Shown here one piece after another: positions 6,156-7,786 of a DNA stretch of 7,786 bases; the stretch's first letter is position 1; the number at the start of each line of letters is the position of its first letter. The translations under genes were made by a program, and so were the position numbers. Source of the stretch: Victivallaceae bacterium (GTDB lineage: Bacteria; Verrucomicrobiota; Lentisphaeria; Victivallales; Victivallaceae); contig JAQUOK010000122.1 in NCBI GenBank assembly GCA_028717165.1, forward strand, positions 1 through 7,786, read 5' to 3'. The notes below the pieces were generated by a model. It was given only the letters and a program-made list of their open reading frames with translations, had not been told where the DNA came from and made no database searches.

Positions 6156-6200
6156 AAAATATCTAAAAATACGAAAAATAAAGTAAAAAAATAATGAAAA
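6156..6200. promoter_or_regulatory. Phased A-tracts upstream of the Lrp/AsnC promoter
   Basis: Runs of A on the + strand (T on the coding strand of the regulator) are centred near 6157, 6167, 6176, 6188 and 6198, at 9 to 12 bases apart and about one helical turn on average. Helically phased A-tracts produce intrinsic DNA curvature. They begin 13 bases upstream of the -35 hexamer, where an UP element or a curved Lrp-type autoregulatory site would be expected. The alpha subunit encoded here keeps the residues that bind UP elements. Confidence 0.5.
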
Positions 6201-6290
6201 CCATCGCAGAACCCGGTTTCATAACCCGGAAAATAAAAAACATCGGGTAATTACAAAGAAAAGAATCTCCCTCCCCCGGCTGGGCCAGAT

Positions 6291-7145
6291 TTAAAAATGC
6301 GCGATTCGGCAGGAAGTTGTGAACTCTGACGGAGAAAGTTTAAATTTCTTTTTGAAAAGTCTGCTGAAATAATGAATAGAATGAAAACCGCATCGAAGCG
6401 ATGTTTCAGAAACAGAATATCCTTTCGAAAGAAAAATTTTTGCCATTTTTAATCTGTAGTTTATGAGAAAATCAACCGGAGAAGATTTCAAATATTGATT
6501 AAAAAGTCTGGAGAAATATGTGTAACTGAAACCGGAATGTCTGGCCATATCCTCAAGCGTCAGGTTTTCGTTAAAATGAATTTCGATATACTTTGAAGTT
6601 TTAACTATTGCATTAAAACCTGGTGATTTTTCCTGTACCAGATTTCCACGTACTGAATCAAAAAGTATGTCAATAATATTGAATAGTATTGATTTTATTA
6701 AGATAGAACACCCAGCCTTTTTGAAAGTATAGACTTGTAACAGTTTATCAAAAAGATTATCCAAATCAGTTTGATAGTATAAGCTTAATTTTCTAGGCCA
6801 TTCGCATATGAAACTCTTTTCAATATCCTCGTTATTATCTTTGAAAATATCCAGATGGAGGGCGTATGTACTGAATTGTGAATTATCATCATTTTTTTCC
6901 TGCTGATAATCCTCGCCCGGTTTGATGGTTAATAAATCACCTTTTCTGAAGTGAATCCATTCATTATTGATCTTGACGTATCCTGCTCCCTGGGTAATAT
7001 ACCATACGTCAAAATCTTTCTGCACTCTATTGAAAGGAGGACTGACCCAGCCAGGCGCTGTACTGAAGAATCCTAATGAGTTTATTTGGGGATCGATAGA
7101 TTCATAGAATTTATCTGTCCACAACTGACTGTGGTTATTAAACAT
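6291..7145 (-). CDS. AraC-family transcriptional regulator with N-terminal cupin domain
   Basis: The 284-residue product has an N-terminal cupin-like sensing domain (about 45-100, with WYITQGAGYVKINNE and RKGDLLTIKPGE) and a C-terminal AraC DNA-binding domain at about 185-280. The two helix-turn-helix units are LTLEDMARHSGFSYTYFSRLF (195-215) and the family signature region SVSETSLRCGFHSIHYFSRLF (245-265) ending in KLSPSEF. Proteins of this layout often sense sugars or related metabolites and activate an adjacent gene. The ATG follows GGGAG at about 7 bases. It is divergent from the URO-D-family gene, which is its most likely target. The coding sequence is visibly richer in A and T than the ribosomal operon at the left, which may reflect weaker codon selection or a separate origin. 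Confidence 0.95.
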   Translation of the reverse strand: MFNNHSQLWTDKFYESIDPQINSLGFFSTAPGWVSPPFNRVQKDFDVWYITQGAGYVKINNEWIHFRKGDLLTIKPGEDYQQEKNDDNSQFSTYALHLDIFKDNNEDIEKSFICEWPRKLSLYYQTDLDNLFDKLLQVYTFKKAGCSILIKSILFNIIDILFDSVRGNLVQEKSPGFNAIVKTSKYIEIHFNENLTLEDMARHSGFSYTYFSRLFNQYLKSSPVDFLINYRLKMAKIFLSKGYSVSETSLRCGFHSIHYFSRLFKKKFKLSPSEFTTSCRIAHF

Positions 7146-7445
7146 TTAAAATCTCCCGTGCAAAATCCCAATAAGGTAATATAATGCAAACAGATCATAA
7201 AATAAGCTAAAGACAAAACGGTTTATTTGTATTATAATAAATGCACTATGATATAAATTCAATGAATAAAGGTTATAGGGTATCTCTAATAATTCAATGC
7301 CGCACACTCTGCGCAGGCTGAGTCTGAGCGTAGCGAAAGGCAACATTCCCGTCCCGGTTGTGTTTCTGCTCAAGACGCTTAGGCTACATTAAAATGCAAT
7401 TTTTAGAGGTTCCCTATAGATTAAAAAAGGAGTATACTTATAAAA
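7146..7445. other. 300-bp divergent intergenic region
   Basis: This spacer separates the AraC-family gene from the divergent URO-D-family gene. Bases 7153-7157 are the AraC ribosome binding site. Bases 7160-7270 are AT-rich and should hold the AraC promoter, but I could not find a convincing -35/-10 pair with proper spacing. Bases 7274-7418 are the MITE-like element described separately. Bases 7419-7445 hold the URO-D ribosome binding site AAGGAG (7427-7432). An open - strand frame across 7146-7373 shows no recognisable protein and is not called. Confidence 0.6.
7274..7418. mobile_element. Putative 145-bp MITE-like element with terminal inverted repeats
   Basis: The left edge (7274-7294) reads TATAGGG, three bases, CTCTAA, one base, AATT. 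The reverse complement of the right edge (7398-7418) has the same blocks with the same spacing, giving 18 identities in 21 positions. Similarity stops sharply at the outer TATA on both sides, as expected if insertion was into a TA or TATA target. The interior is much more GC-rich than the flanks, contains the 8-bp palindrome CTGCGCAG (7309-7316), and encodes no transposase. It fits a non-autonomous miniature element or an internally deleted insertion sequence. No related transposase is in the window, so the family is unknown. Confidence 0.5.
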
Positions 7446-7786
7446 ATGATGACGTCAAAAGAAAGACTGACTGCAGCAATGAAACGTGAAGATGTCGATA
7501 AGATTCCGTTGTCGCCAAGATTACAGCATGTCACCTCACGTTACTTCAAAAGCGGTGCTGTATGGGCATATAAGAAACTCAAAAGCCGTTTCGATTATGA
7601 CCCGACATATGTATATGGGTATCCTTGTCCCAATCCCATTTTTGATTGTCTGGAACGACTTGACTACATTAAGGATACTGCTGTAGAAATTACTTATGAA
7701 AACAAAGATGACCATTTCATAATACATCGCACTTTTTCTACTCCGGCAGGAAAAATTTCAGACAGAACGATTTTACCCAAACCCGG
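7446..7786 (+). CDS. Uroporphyrinogen decarboxylase (URO-D)-family protein, N-terminal part
   Basis: The frame is open to the window end (113 codons plus two bases; a complete family member has about 340-380). The N-terminus MMTSKERLTAAMKREDVDKIPLSPR is the usual start of URO-D-fold proteins, and TFSTPAGKISD (about 97-107) matches the conserved 'TPxG' strand region. The family includes haem-pathway decarboxylases and many corrinoid- or cobalamin-dependent methyltransferases. The divergent AraC-type regulator makes a catabolic or demethylating role more likely than haem synthesis, but the zinc and substrate motifs lie beyond the window. AAGGAG at 7427-7432 is 13 bases from the first ATG, which is long; the next codon is also ATG, and no upstream start exists in frame. 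A MITE-like element ends 27 bases before the start. Confidence 0.8.
   Translation, partial: MMTSKERLTAAMKREDVDKIPLSPRLQHVTSRYFKSGAVWAYKKLKSRFDYDPTYVYGYPCPNPIFDCLERLDYIKDTAVEITYENKDDHFIIHRTFSTPAGKISDRTILPKP

Noticed and set aside
6211..6250. Repeated ACCCGG boxes and a small CCGG/CCGG hairpin downstream of the AraC gene as a terminator
   Set aside because: The stem is interrupted and no T-tract follows directly, so it does not meet the standard for an intrinsic terminator.
7146..7373. 75-codon open frame on the - strand between the AraC and URO-D genes
   Set aside because: It has no recognisable motif, passes through the left end of the MITE-like element, and abuts the AraC start where regulatory DNA is expected.
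7448..7455. TGACGTCA palindrome at the start of the URO-D-family gene
   Set aside because: It falls inside codons 1-4 of the coding sequence; a single 8-bp palindrome there is likely chance.
7486..7727. Open frames at 7486-7686 (+) and 7536-7727 (-)
   Set aside because: Both overlap the URO-D-family coding sequence, whose frame is supported by family motifs.
1..7786. tRNA, rRNA or CRISPR array
   Set aside because: No cloverleaf with conserved arms, rRNA segment or regularly spaced direct repeats was seen on either strand.

Overview
The window most resembles a genome from the Lentisphaerota (Victivallis-like) or a nearby PVC-group lineage. This is an inference from three features together: a prepilin whose cleavage site lacks the usual Gly before FTLIELLVVIAIIAIL and which ends in an H-X9-DG motif, an N-cupin AraC regulator, and a uroporphyrinogen-decarboxylase-like gene divergent from that regulator. 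No rRNA or other decisive taxonomic marker is present.

Left third (1-2647, + strand): the end of the ribosomal alpha operon, in the order rpmJ (last codons only), rpsM, rpsK, rpoA, rplQ. It closes with a strong intrinsic terminator at 2620-2647. There is no rpsD between rpsK and rpoA. S11 has a long acidic N-terminal extension and L17 a 60-residue Lys/Glu/Ala tail. rpoA and rplQ are translationally coupled (TAATG).

Middle (2707-6200, - strand): four genes transcribed right to left. They are an Lrp/AsnC-type regulator, a DUF1559-like type IV prepilin protein, a saccharopine-dehydrogenase-family (lysine-6-dehydrogenase-like) oxidoreductase, and an aspartate/glutamate racemase-superfamily protein. 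The regulator has a clear -35/-10 promoter preceded by phased A-tracts. The dehydrogenase and racemase probably form an amino-acid metabolic pair, and the Lrp-type protein is a plausible but unproven controller. A 16-bp perfect inverted repeat lies between dehydrogenase and racemase, just before the racemase ribosome binding site. A related 10-bp motif lies upstream of the dehydrogenase.

Right end (6291-7786): an AT-rich AraC-family regulator on the - strand and, divergently, the first 113 codons of a URO-D-family protein on the + strand. The 300-bp divergent spacer contains a 145-bp segment bounded by imperfect terminal inverted repeats with TATA at both outer edges, which looks like a small non-autonomous mobile element (MITE).

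No RNA gene, CRISPR array or complete insertion sequence was seen. The most unusual material is non-coding: the inverted repeat before the racemase gene, the shared motif near the dehydrogenase, the curved promoter of the Lrp gene and the MITE-like element. I do not see convincing evidence of a wholly new system.
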